Positions 53,196 through 60,683 of a DNA stretch of 64,000 nt are shown one piece after another. Source of the DNA: Collibacillus ludicampi (GTDB lineage: Bacteria; Bacillota; Bacilli; Tumebacillales; BOQE01); assembly GCF_023705585.1 (NCBI RefSeq), contig NZ_BOQE01000001.1:1067341-1131340 (forward strand), written 5' to 3'. Made by a program: the position numbers and the translations under genes. Each line of letters starts with the position of its first letter. Positions within the stretch are counted from its first letter, which is position 1. A model generated the notes under the pieces. The model was not told the DNA's origin and did not search any database. It saw nothing but the letters and a program-made list of their open reading frames with translations.

Positions 53196-54176
53196 CTACG
53201 ATTCACCCTCTTTCTTGTTCATAATCAGTACGATGGTTGAACCTTTGGGTGATGTATAAAGAAGAACTTGTTTGGCCATTTTCATCATCAATGTAAACCC
53301 TTGTCCTAAAGATTTCTTTGTGGAATACCCCGCCAATAATGTCATATTGGGAAGGTCTTTCAGAGAAAAACCAGGACCCTTATCTTCCACAATGACACGG
53401 ATCACCCCGTTGTCCTCTACTAAGGTCATCCTTCCTTCTTCCGCATGTTTCAGGATGTTTGTAATCGCTTCTGAGATCATCAATATCCAACCCATCACAT
53501 TTACTCCGTTCAACGAGAGCTCCTGTAATGCTTTATGAGCGAGATTTCTACACTTTGGAATATCGGATCGCTTCTTGATCTCACCTTCACAGAGAATACG
53601 ACCCTTCTTGTATTGAGGGATTTCATCTTTGGAGATCAGGAGGAATTTTCTCTGCGTCACGGCATACATGACATCCCGATAGATTTTCCATTCCTTTAGT
53701 TCCGTTTGTTCTTCGACTTCGGTTTCCTTAGGCTCTTTTTTATTAACGACCACTTCCTCTTCATTAGAAAGAGGTACAAAAGCAGGCATTTCACTCTTAA
53801 TCTGTTTTTTAAGCTTCTCATACGTTTCAATCAGACAAGACTCTACATCCAAAGAAAGGTTTAACTCTTTCAGTCGCTCCGTAATCTTTTCTCTGTTTTG
53901 TACCCATGAATATAATAAGCCGGCTAAATGGATAGGAAGCTCTCGATCGACAACACTCATCGGTTCGTTTTCAAAGGTAAGTCTAGAGAATGCAAGATAG
54001 AACAATTCATCTGCACCCTCATAATTCAGCCGTAGTGCCATGTGTCGAGCAAGGTATCCAATAACAGCTCTTTGTTTCACATCATGCAACGTCAAACCAG
54101 AAGCAAGAGGTGGGGGCTGTGAATATTGTTTCTGTTCGGTACTTCTTTGAAATACCTTCTTGAATAACCGTCTCAC
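53196..54176 (-). CDS. RsbW/RsbT-like HATPase protein with an N-terminal helical domain
   Basis: A 326-residue protein. The C-terminal third is an RsbT/RsbW-type ATPase: MISEAITNILKHAEEGRMTL (N-box), VEDKGPGFSLKDLPNMTLLA (G1) and STKKSLGQGFTLMMKMAKQV (G2). Residues 1-120 are helical (YLARHMALRLNYEGADELFYLAFSRL) and resemble an HD-like or RsbR-like helical bundle, then an acidic linker (VVVNKKEPKETEVEEQTELK). It starts at GTG 54176 with AAAGGCGG about 10 bases upstream. It is the candidate serine kinase/anti-sigma-like partner for the two STAS proteins. Confidence 0.8.
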   Translation of the reverse strand: MRRLFKKVFQRSTEQKQYSQPPPLASGLTLHDVKQRAVIGYLARHMALRLNYEGADELFYLAFSRLTFENEPMSVVDRELPIHLAGLLYSWVQNREKITERLKELNLSLDVESCLIETYEKLKKQIKSEMPAFVPLSNEEEVVVNKKEPKETEVEEQTELKEWKIYRDVMYAVTQRKFLLISKDEIPQYKKGRILCEGEIKKRSDIPKCRNLAHKALQELSLNGVNVMGWILMISEAITNILKHAEEGRMTLVEDNGVIRVIVEDKGPGFSLKDLPNMTLLAGYSTKKSLGQGFTLMMKMAKQVLLYTSPKGSTIVLIMNKKEGES

Positions 54177-54194
54177 GTATTCAACCGCCTTTGA

Positions 54195-54920
54195 TTACAA
54201 AATACCTAATGGAGGCATGATTGTGACTTCATCGATAACAGCTCCTTTTGGCTGACAAAGGATATAAACGAGATGTTGAGCAAGTACAGAGGTAGGAATC
54301 ATAGCTAATACATCCGGTTTCGGATCAATCGAATCCCAAAAGCTGCTGTTCACGGCACCGGGTAGGACGGCGGTTACTTGGACTCCCTTGGAACGTAATT
54401 CTGCTTGCAGGACACGCGTCAAACCCAAAATACCGAATTTAGAAGCTGAATATCCCCCGCATCCTGGAAGAATTGTGGTTCCCGCGATCGAGACGAGATT
54501 GATCATGTGACCTTTTCTTTGTTCGACCATGTGCTTACCGAAGTATTTACAGGTGAGGTAGGTTCCACGAAGATTAACGTTTATCATCTGATCAAAATCC
54601 TCGGTGGATGAGTCCAGTACGCTGGAGAACATTCCTACCCCGGCACAATTGATTAAGGCATCGACGGACCCAAAGTGTTCAAGGGAAACGCTTACGAACT
54701 TCTGAACGGAGGATTCATCCGTAACATCGAGCGGGACAGGTAGAACACTTCCTCCCTCGGTATCTATTTGATGGGCCAGATCATGTAATTCTTTTTCGTT
54801 TCTACTTCCAATAATTAACTTGGCCCCTAACTTACGGAGTTGAATGGCTGTTTCTTTCCCTATTCCACGGCTTGCTCCCGTAATGGCAACCGTTTTACCT
54901 TGCAGCTGCTTTGTATCCAT
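54195..54920 (-). CDS. Short-chain reductase, candidate sepiapterin-reductase-type enzyme
   Basis: A 241-residue SDR. VAITGASRGIGKETAIQL, INCAGVGMFSSVLDSS, LVSIAGTTILPGCGGYSASKFG (Ser and YxxxK) are intact. It overlaps the PTPS stop by one base and follows folE-PTPS, the exact enzyme order of tetrahydrobiopterin synthesis (GTP cyclohydrolase I, PTPS, sepiapterin reductase). The assignment as a pterin reductase rests on this context; the sequence alone only supports SDR. Confidence 0.85.
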   Translation of the reverse strand: MDTKQLQGKTVAITGASRGIGKETAIQLRKLGAKLIIGSRNEKELHDLAHQIDTEGGSVLPVPLDVTDESSVQKFVSVSLEHFGSVDALINCAGVGMFSSVLDSSTEDFDQMINVNLRGTYLTCKYFGKHMVEQRKGHMINLVSIAGTTILPGCGGYSASKFGILGLTRVLQAELRSKGVQVTAVLPGAVNSSFWDSIDPKPDVLAMIPTSVLAQHLVYILCQPKGAVIDEVTIMPPLGIL

Positions 54921-55750
54921 TAGGCCTCAACACCTCTTTTTGATCCGAAGTATTCAAAGTAGTTTTTCTCCGTTTCCCAAAGACCGATTTTATGCAGATT
55001 GGGAAGATGGGGCGCTAGAAGCTTCCAAATGACGATTGCGACATTCTCCGAAGTAGGATTCAGTTCTTTGAATTCTTCCGTATCTAAGTTCAAATGTTTG
55101 TGATCAAACTTCTGTAGAACAATACTCTCTACGATTTGATCCAATTCTGCTAAATTGATAATCATACCGGTGACTGGATCAGGTTCGCCGGCTACCGTTA
55201 CATCGAGATAATAGTTATGTCCATGGCCATGAGGGTTATTGCATTTACCAAAGATCTTTACATTTTCCTCCGCAGAGAGTTTATCACTATGTAAACGGTG
55301 GGCCGTACAGAAATGATATTTCCGGGTTAACGTCACCATGGACCCATCCTCCTTTTCGGAATACAAAAATGGATTTTCCCAAAGTCTAATTCTATGTAAT
55401 TCACTATCGGGCATGTTACCTTGTAAGGAGTTCCAAAGATAGCTCACGATATTTTCGGTGGTTGGAATGTGTTTACGGAAATAGGGATGTTCCCGATCTA
55501 AAAATCTTCCATCCAATTCTTCGTTTACTAGATGCTTGACTACACGATCCACCTCCGTGATATTAACGACAATCCCTGATCTTTCATCGACGTCTCCTTT
55601 CACCATCACTTCTAGCGTATAGTCATGACCGTGGCCATTGGGATTGCTGCAGGGTCCGAACACGCGTCGATTTTCTTCATCACTCCATGATGGGACACGA
55701 TAAACATGGGTAGCGGAAAAGGATAGTTTTCTAGACATGTAGATCTTCAT
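54920..55750 (-). CDS. Tandem 6-pyruvoyl-tetrahydropterin synthase/QueD-like protein
   Basis: A 276-residue protein of two fused PTPS domains. Domain 1 (about 5-135): FSATHVYRVP, GPCSNPNGHGHDYTLEV. Domain 2 (about 140-268): FCTAHRLHS, FGKCNNPHGHGHNYYLDV, then FDHKHLNLD, PTSENVA and WETEKNYFEY. The catalytic Cys and zinc-binding HxH are present in both, but domain 1 has LDGRFLDRE where domain 2 has the usual catalytic-His segment FDHKHLN. Domain 1 may therefore be less active or have another role. RBS AAAGGAGGAGG precedes the start. It converts dihydroneopterin triphosphate to a pyruvoyl or carboxy pterin. Confidence 0.9.
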   Translation of the reverse strand: MKIYMSRKLSFSATHVYRVPSWSDEENRRVFGPCSNPNGHGHDYTLEVMVKGDVDERSGIVVNITEVDRVVKHLVNEELDGRFLDREHPYFRKHIPTTENIVSYLWNSLQGNMPDSELHRIRLWENPFLYSEKEDGSMVTLTRKYHFCTAHRLHSDKLSAEENVKIFGKCNNPHGHGHNYYLDVTVAGEPDPVTGMIINLAELDQIVESIVLQKFDHKHLNLDTEEFKELNPTSENVAIVIWKLLAPHLPNLHKIGLWETEKNYFEYFGSKRGVEA

Positions 55751-55769
55751 TTTCCTCCTCCTTTTCCTA

Positions 55770-56339
55770 CTACTCTCTGATTAAAGATTGCTCGAATTCA
55801 CGGACCAACGCCTCGTTCTTACGGAATATACCTTTCTTTACAGTGGTTACTGTGACACTTCCTGGCTTCTTCACCCCTCGGGCACACATGCATAGATGGG
55901 TTCCTTCTAATGTCACGATGACCCCTTCGGGTTTCAAAACATCGGTGATCGCCTCCGCGATTTGTTGTGTCATTCGTTCCTGTACTTGCGGACGTTTGGA
56001 TGTCAGCTCTACCAAGCGGGCAAACTTACTGAGTCCAACCACACGTCCATTAGGGATATACCCGATGTGCGCCTTACCATAGAAAGGTATAAGGTGGTGT
56101 TCGCAAAACGTATAGTAGCTGATGTCTTTCACTACAACCATTCCTTCGTATTCTTCTTCGAAGGTTGTGGTTAAGGCGGTTTTGGGATCTACCCCTACTC
56201 CTCCGAAAACTTCTGCGTACATTTTTGATACCCGCTTGGGCGTATCCAGAAGTCCTTCTCGATTTGGGTTTTCTCCTATCAATTCTAAGATCGATCGAAT
56301 ATGTTGTTCCAAAAGCTCCTGTTTTGTTATTGTTGCCAT
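55770..56339 (-). CDS. folE: GTP cyclohydrolase I
   Basis: A 189-residue type-I enzyme. Zinc and catalytic residues lie in [22 protein letters not shown] (Cys, His-His) and [19 protein letters not shown] (Cys); the N-terminal [15 protein letters not shown] is typical. It converts GTP to dihydroneopterin triphosphate. It is first in the island operon, 55 bases below a c-di-GMP riboswitch terminator, followed by PTPS and SDR genes rather than folate genes (folB/folK/sul), which points to a dedicated pterin product. Confidence 0.95.
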   Translation of the reverse strand: MATITKQELLEQHIRSILELIGENPNREGLLDTPKRVSKMYAEVFGGVGVDPKTALTTTFEEEYEGMVVVKDISYYTFCEHHLIPFYGKAHIGYIPNGRVVGLSKFARLVELTSKRPQVQERMTQQIAEAITDVLKPEGVIVTLEGTHLCMCARGVKKPGSVTVTTVKKGIFRKNEALVREFEQSLIRE

Positions 56340-56393
56340 GTATTTACACCTCGCCTTTATTTATCGGAAATTTCTGTAATATAAAGAAGGCAT

Positions 56394-56434
56394 AAAAAAC
56401 CCACCTTGTTCAAGGTGGTTTCCAAATTCCACCT
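56394..56434 (-). terminator. Riboswitch-controlled terminator/antiterminator before folE
   Basis: On the minus strand CCACCTTG (56418-56411) pairs with CAAGGTGG (56408-56401) followed by TTTTTT (56399-56394). An AGGTGG just upstream (56434-56429) can pair with CCACCT of the stem and so act as an antiterminator. The GAAG-AGG bases of that segment also belong to the 3' side of aptamer stem P1. Confidence 0.85.
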
Positions 56435-56435
56435 C

Positions 56436-56526
56436 TTCGGTAACTGGCTGGCATAGTCATTGACCGTAGCCCCTCTAGTTTTGCGTCCCTGGCTTTCGAC
56501 AGGTTTGCCATTTATCGGAAGGTTTA
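56436..56526 (-). ncRNA. Class-I cyclic di-GMP riboswitch (GEMM-I), copy 1
   Basis: The minus strand reads GGCAAACCTGTCGAAAGCCA then GGGACGCAAAACTAGAGGGG and CTACGGTC, and later ATGCCAGCCAGTTACCG. These are the conserved GEMM-I elements: GGCAAACC, a P2 GAAA tetraloop, GGGACGCAAA, CTAxGGT and ATGCCAGC...GTTACCG. P1 is formed by CCTTC and GAAG(A)GG. The expression platform is the terminator at 56394-56434. Because ligand-stabilised P1 would occupy the antiterminator, c-di-GMP is predicted to switch the folE operon off (inference). Confidence 0.93.
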
Positions 56527-56763
56527 ATTTAGTACTTTTTCGCTATTATACCATATTCCCCTCGAATTCGACACGTTTCTACAAATTTCGATTAAATTCT
56601 CGTTGGCAGTAAATTGTTGCAACAGGAAATCATTTTGGTTTCTGCTTTTTGAAAGCGATTTCTCCTTGTCTAGATTTGTGAGACTGCTTGACTCGCGAAG
56701 TGTCTTAGAATGATATACCGGAATTTCTTTTGTGCAGTTCGCATTGGAAATACAACGTCATTT

Positions 56764-56813
56764 TTCGACATATTTAGGCTATTTTTTGTCGATTTATTGC
56801 ATTTTTTGTCGAA
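56764..56813 (-). promoter_or_regulatory. Spo0A-like boxes in the folE operon leader
   Basis: Three matches to the 0A box TGTCGAA: TTCGACA at 56764-56770 (inverse orientation), TGTCGAT at 56787-56793 and TGTCGAA inside TTTGTCGAAA at 56807-56813. The last two are exactly 20 bp apart within a direct repeat ATTTTTTGTCGA. They are 240-290 bases upstream of the riboswitch, where the operon promoter should lie. The rest of 56527-56931 is AT-rich without a gene; a TATCAT at about 56713 is a possible -10. Confidence 0.55.
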
Positions 56814-56931
56814 AGACTATAGAATACAACCATAGGGTCCCATCCCCCATTGCTTTGAACATATCCAATCTCTTATATTTCTCGCGGTTATCCTTACCGC
56901 ATCTTTTTTATCAATGTTATAAGTACGAACG

Positions 56932-56956
56932 AAAAAACCGCTTGAAAAGCGGTTTT
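56932..56956 (-). terminator. Intrinsic terminator of the DNA-binding protein gene
   Basis: AAACCGCTT (56935-56943) and AAGCGGTTT (56947-56955) form a 9-bp stem with a 3-base loop and a T-run on the minus strand, directly after the stop at 56964. It separates this gene from the folE operon downstream. Confidence 0.88.
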
Positions 56957-56963
56957 AAATGAA

Positions 56964-57359
56964 CTATCCAATCGATTGTATCTGTTCTTTGATCTTCTCT
57001 GCTAAAGGGGTTGCTTCTAATTCCCCTTTTAATTTTCGATATTCATCAAGAAATGAAGAGACATCGGGCTTTACACCTTTTTGTTTACACTCACGGGCCA
57101 TGAGACGAAGATAGTAAAGAAACATTACTTCCGAGAATGTCGTCTCAGTTTTCGGAGTACGGCTGAGATGTTCACCTGTTTTTATAATCCCTTTTTTTAT
57201 TTGATCAACCTTTCGCCGAACACTTGAAAATGGAAGCCCTAGAGATATTGAAAGTTGCCGGATCGACATGTGATGAAGATTTTCCTTTATGAAGGCAACT
57301 TCCGAATGCGTCCAACAATGATGTACCATCGAACGATTCTTGTATCTCTTTTCCCCCAT
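56964..57359 (-). CDS. Myb/SANT-like or HTH DNA-binding protein under riboswitch control
   Basis: A 131-residue protein. Residues about 12-55 (CWTHSEVAFIKENLHHMSIR then QLSISLGLPFSSVRRKVDQI) match a Myb/SANT- or GcrA-like helix-turn-helix with an N-terminal Trp and a C-terminal recognition helix. The remainder is charged and helical (ARECKQKGVKPDVSSFLDEY). ATG 57359 is chosen because later ATGs lack an RBS, though GAGAGG is rather far (13 bases). It has its own c-di-GMP riboswitch 53-105 bases upstream. It could regulate the adjacent island; no target is visible. Confidence 0.65.
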   Translation of the reverse strand: MGEKRYKNRSMVHHCWTHSEVAFIKENLHHMSIRQLSISLGLPFSSVRRKVDQIKKGIIKTGEHLSRTPKTETTFSEVMFLYYLRLMARECKQKGVKPDVSSFLDEYRKLKGELEATPLAEKIKEQIQSIG

Positions 57360-57411
57360 TGTCTTAAATTTTCCTCTCTCTCTAATTTTGATCTGTACAA
57401 TTTGCTTTCGT

Positions 57412-57453
57412 AAAAAAATAAAGAATTCCACCTTGAACATGGTGGAATTCTTT
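57412..57453 (-). terminator. Riboswitch-controlled terminator, copy 2
   Basis: AAAGAATTCCACC (57420-57432) pairs perfectly with GGTGGAATTCTTT (57441-57453), followed on the minus strand by TATTTTTTT. The upstream AGGTGGAATAAAG segment (57465-57453) repeats the right arm and can act as antiterminator. Confidence 0.88.
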
Positions 57454-57463
57454 ATTCCACCTC

Positions 57464-57552
57464 TTCGGTAACTGGCTGGCATAGTCACTGACCGTAGCCC
57501 CTATAGTTTTGCGTCCCTGGCTTTCGCCAAGTTTGCCATTATCGGAAGGTTT
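57464..57552 (-). ncRNA. Class-I cyclic di-GMP riboswitch (GEMM-I), copy 2
   Basis: Almost the same as copy 1 over the aptamer: GGCAAACTTGGCGAAAGCCA, GGGACGCAAAACTATAGGGG, CTACGGTCAGTGACTATGCC, AGCCAGTTACCG. Differences from copy 1 fall in the P2 stem, where pairing is kept, and a few joining bases. It precedes the DNA-binding protein gene and has its own terminator. Confidence 0.93.
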
Positions 57553-57647
57553 GATGTTAATATTGAATTATATACCTCTATTTTTCTACATAATTTTACT
57601 AAATACAAGTGTTTCGATGATGACTAATACCGCCAGGTAAAACCAAG

Positions 57648-57936
57648 AACCCTGTGATCCAATAGGAACACAGGGTTCTTGTCATTCTGTAAAACCGTTA
57701 ACTTTTCTGTTGTACGGTAATCTGCGCATTGTCTTTCAACAGAGGGAGTTGGCTGGTGATCACCGAGTCACCGTCATTCAGTCCGCTGGTAACCAGCGTT
57801 TGGGATCCTTCCTGTTGCGCGATGGTCACTTCTTTGCGTCGAGCCTGATTGTGATCCGCTACATAGACATAAGATTTGCCATTGTCTTGCACGACTGCCG
57901 CCGTTGGGATAACGATTCCTTGTTTCGCGTCAGGTG
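57648..57936 (-). repeat. Right copy of the roughly 290-bp duplication
   Basis: Mate of 42554-42839, same orientation. Here it is the intact 3' end of the adaptor gene plus its terminator (AAGAACCCTGTG at 57645-57656 with CACAGGGTTCTT at 57669-57680). The island lies between the two copies. Confidence 0.88.
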
Positions 57937-59098
57937 CGAGCAGATTCACTTCCGTCACCATCCCTGATTTCAGGATCAGGTCTTTGTTGGGAACGGAAAT
58001 CAGCACCGGATATCCTTTACCTTTTTCATCGAGAGGACTGATATTTTTCACTTGACCCTTGAAATACTGGTTGAGCGCGACCGCCTTCACCATGACCGGA
58101 TCGCCGACTTTCAAATGGTTGATTGCATTCGCCGGTACATAGACGAGAATCTTCACCGTATCCAAGTTGGCGACCACGAGAACCGGTTGAGGCATTTGCG
58201 GAGAGACCATATCGCCGATCTCCGCGTTTTTCACACCGATAATCCCGTTGATCGGGGAGGTGACGGTCGCATCGGCAAGCTGATCCTGCGCGGTTTTCAA
58301 GTTGACCTGTGCCTGAACAAGAGCTTTGCGGCTCGCTTCGATGCCCGCCGTGCTTTGCGCAACCTCCACCTGTTGCTGTGCCGTCTGATAGCCCTCATTC
58401 GCGTTCCCCAGCGCCTGTTGCGCAGTAGCGAGCGCCCCTTTGGCCGCATCCAATTGTTCCTGCGCTCTTTGGTAATTCGCTTGCGCATTGACATAAGTTG
58501 TTTCCGCTTGTTCCAAATCCTTCTTCGAGGCCGCATTTTGCGCGTACAATTGTTCATAACGTTGCTTGTTGGTTGTCGCGTCATCCAACGCTTGTTTCGC
58601 GATGGTCAACGCATTTTCCAACTGCTGCACTTGGCTCTGTGCTTGCGTCAGGCCGTTTTGCGCCTGGATCACCCCGCTTTTCGCCTGAACAGCCGCGCCG
58701 TTCGCTTGATTCACCGAAGCTTGCTGCTGCGTTTCCGCCGTTTGCACGGCCGCCTGTGCCGCTTCCACAGCCGCCTGTGCACGGGCAACGGCGTTGCGAA
58801 GATCCCTGTCATCCAAGGTGAACAGCGTATCTCCAGCCTTCACGCGCGAACCGACGGAAACAGGAATGGAGGTGATTTTTCCGGCGATTTTCGGGACGAT
58901 TTGCACCTCTTGATCCGGTTGTACCGTACCTGTATAGACAGGGCCCTTGCTGATCCATCCCGCTGTTGCTTTTGCCACTTCCACAGACAAAGGAGACCCT
59001 TGATCCTGTTGAAAAGCCTCTTTCGCGCCACATCCCGAGAGGACGGCCGTTCCGAACAAGCATGTACTGAGTACAAACGCCATTGTGACTCTTCTCAT
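57698..59098 (-). CDS. AcrA/HlyD-type efflux adaptor lipoprotein
   Basis: A 466-residue RND-type adaptor. Signal MRRVTMAFVLSTCLFGTAVLSGCG with lipobox LSGC. Then a biotinyl-lipoyl part (GKITSIPVSVGSRVKAGDTLFTLDDRDL), a long Ala/Gln-rich coiled-coil hairpin (about 90-245), the second lipoyl half (ATVTSPINGIIGVKNAEIGDMV), a beta-barrel and the C-terminal membrane-proximal domain (GIVIPTAAVVQDNGKSYVYV). It lies 45 bases after an EmrB-type pump. An adaptor of this type in a Gram-positive cell probably links pump and cell wall. Confidence 0.9.
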   Translation of the reverse strand: MRRVTMAFVLSTCLFGTAVLSGCGAKEAFQQDQGSPLSVEVAKATAGWISKGPVYTGTVQPDQEVQIVPKIAGKITSIPVSVGSRVKAGDTLFTLDDRDLRNAVARAQAAVEAAQAAVQTAETQQQASVNQANGAAVQAKSGVIQAQNGLTQAQSQVQQLENALTIAKQALDDATTNKQRYEQLYAQNAASKKDLEQAETTYVNAQANYQRAQEQLDAAKGALATAQQALGNANEGYQTAQQQVEVAQSTAGIEASRKALVQAQVNLKTAQDQLADATVTSPINGIIGVKNAEIGDMVSPQMPQPVLVVANLDTVKILVYVPANAINHLKVGDPVMVKAVALNQYFKGQVKNISPLDEKGKGYPVLISVPNKDLILKSGMVTEVNLLAPDAKQGIVIPTAAVVQDNGKSYVYVADHNQARRKEVTIAQQEGSQTLVTSGLNDGDSVITSQLPLLKDNAQITVQQKS

Positions 59099-59143
59099 TC
59101 GACTCTTCCCTTCCTTTTCGTACGATCCATGATTTGCTGACCT

Positions 59144-60670
59144 TTACTGCCCCTTCGCCTTCGCGGGTGCTGGTTTTCTAAAAAACAGGACAAGAGGGAT
59201 GGCCAGAAAGACAGGTATTGACGACAACAAGAAAGCATCCGCGATGCCGCGCGTCGTCGCATCTTGCATGATAAGTCCCGATAATTGGGATAACCCTTGC
59301 GTTCCCCGAAAGACCGGATTCGTACCGTAAGAAGTCACCGTGACCGCATCGGCGATGTATCGCGCATACATGGCGGCGCGGTCTTGCATGATCATAGTCA
59401 AAATCGCAATCCCAAACGAGGATGCGACCTGCCGGATCACGTTCGAGAGCGCGGAAGCATTGCCCACTTGCCGCGGATCGACGGCTGCGATCGCATTCAT
59501 CCCCGCGGTGGACAAGGGCATCATACATAATCCAATACCGATACAACGGATGATATAGACCGCCTGCACCCATTTATGCGGGGTATCAACCGTCAGTGCA
59601 TGGAGTTCGTAAGTCCCTCCAGCCAAAAGCGACAGCCCGGCCAGACCCAATGGAATCGCGCCGAACTTGTCAAACAGCCGTCCGGCAATCATCATCGTCA
59701 ACGCCATGATGAGCGAAGCCGGCATCAACAAGAGACCTGTATCGATGGCTTCCATGCCTTGAATGTTCTGCAAATAGATCGGCATCAGGAAGACTCCACC
59801 GTATAAACCGATCGTTACGAGACTGGCGGCTACTACGCTCAACGTATACGTAACATTTTTAAATAAGCCGAGCGGAATTAACGGTTGTTCTTTTCCTGTT
59901 TCCACCCAAACGAGCAGCGCGAAACTCGCAATCGAAATGAAGATCAGAGAAACGATTTCAAATGAAGTCCATCCATCTTTCTGCCCGCTGCTCAACGCAT
60001 ACAACAAGGTGCCCGCCGATGTGGCGGAAAAAACGAATCCCCAAATGTCAAACGGTTTCCCTTTGACCGTTTCCGTCTCTTTTAACAGAAGCCAGGCCAT
60101 CAGAATGGCCAGCACGATCACGGGGATACAGATGATAAAAAGAAACCGCCAATCCATCCATTCAATCAGGTAGCCGCTGAGCGTGGGTCCGATCGCCGGA
60201 GCCACCATGACGGAAACGCCCCATACGCCTAGTGCCGTCCCGATCTGTTCGCGGGGCATCAGTCTGTAAACGAGAGCCATACTGATCGGCGCGATCACCC
60301 CTCCGCCGATTCCCGCGACGATCCGCGCGAAGATCAGCGATGTATCGCTCCACGCCACCGCACTGAGGAGAGTGCCCAAGAGAAAAACAGACAGAGCCAG
60401 GATGAGGAACTTTTTGTACCCAAAACGTTCCCCCATAAATCCTGTGATCGGAATGATCACACCGGAAGCTAACATATAACCGGTGATCACCCATTGAATG
60501 CGATCCGTGGTTGAACCGAATGTGTTGATCAATTTGGGAATGGCCACATTGATCAAACTTGTATTCAGGACAGTAACAAACGTTCCGAGGATGACTGCTG
60601 CAAATGCCAGCCAGCGTTCGCTGGCCGATTCGCCGGGCGGAGTTGCCGTAGGTAGTCCTGTTGCTCCCAC
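59144..60670 (-). CDS. DHA2-family drug:H+ antiporter (EmrB/QacA type)
   Basis: A 508-residue MFS transporter with 14 predicted spans. LNTSLINVAIPKLINTFGSTTDRIQWVITGYML near TM1-2 (motif D1-like), GERFGYKKFLI (motif A), VSMALVYRLMPREQIGTALGVWG and PAIGPTLSGYLIEWMDWRFLFI (motif C, GPxxGG-like region) are clear. It exports hydrophobic or cationic drugs. It overlaps none of its neighbours but lies 13 bases after the EmrA-like gene. Confidence 0.93.
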   Translation of the reverse strand: MGATGLPTATPPGESASERWLAFAAVILGTFVTVLNTSLINVAIPKLINTFGSTTDRIQWVITGYMLASGVIIPITGFMGERFGYKKFLILALSVFLLGTLLSAVAWSDTSLIFARIVAGIGGGVIAPISMALVYRLMPREQIGTALGVWGVSVMVAPAIGPTLSGYLIEWMDWRFLFIICIPVIVLAILMAWLLLKETETVKGKPFDIWGFVFSATSAGTLLYALSSGQKDGWTSFEIVSLIFISIASFALLVWVETGKEQPLIPLGLFKNVTYTLSVVAASLVTIGLYGGVFLMPIYLQNIQGMEAIDTGLLLMPASLIMALTMMIAGRLFDKFGAIPLGLAGLSLLAGGTYELHALTVDTPHKWVQAVYIIRCIGIGLCMMPLSTAGMNAIAAVDPRQVGNASALSNVIRQVASSFGIAILTMIMQDRAAMYARYIADAVTVTSYGTNPVFRGTQGLSQLSGLIMQDATTRGIADAFLLSSIPVFLAIPLVLFFRKPAPAKAKGQ

Positions 60671-60683
60671 TTCGCAATCCCCC

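Noticed and set aside
55770-56339. folE as part of folate synthesis
   Set aside because: No folB, folK, folP or sul neighbours; PTPS and an SDR follow instead, which indicates a biopterin-type route.
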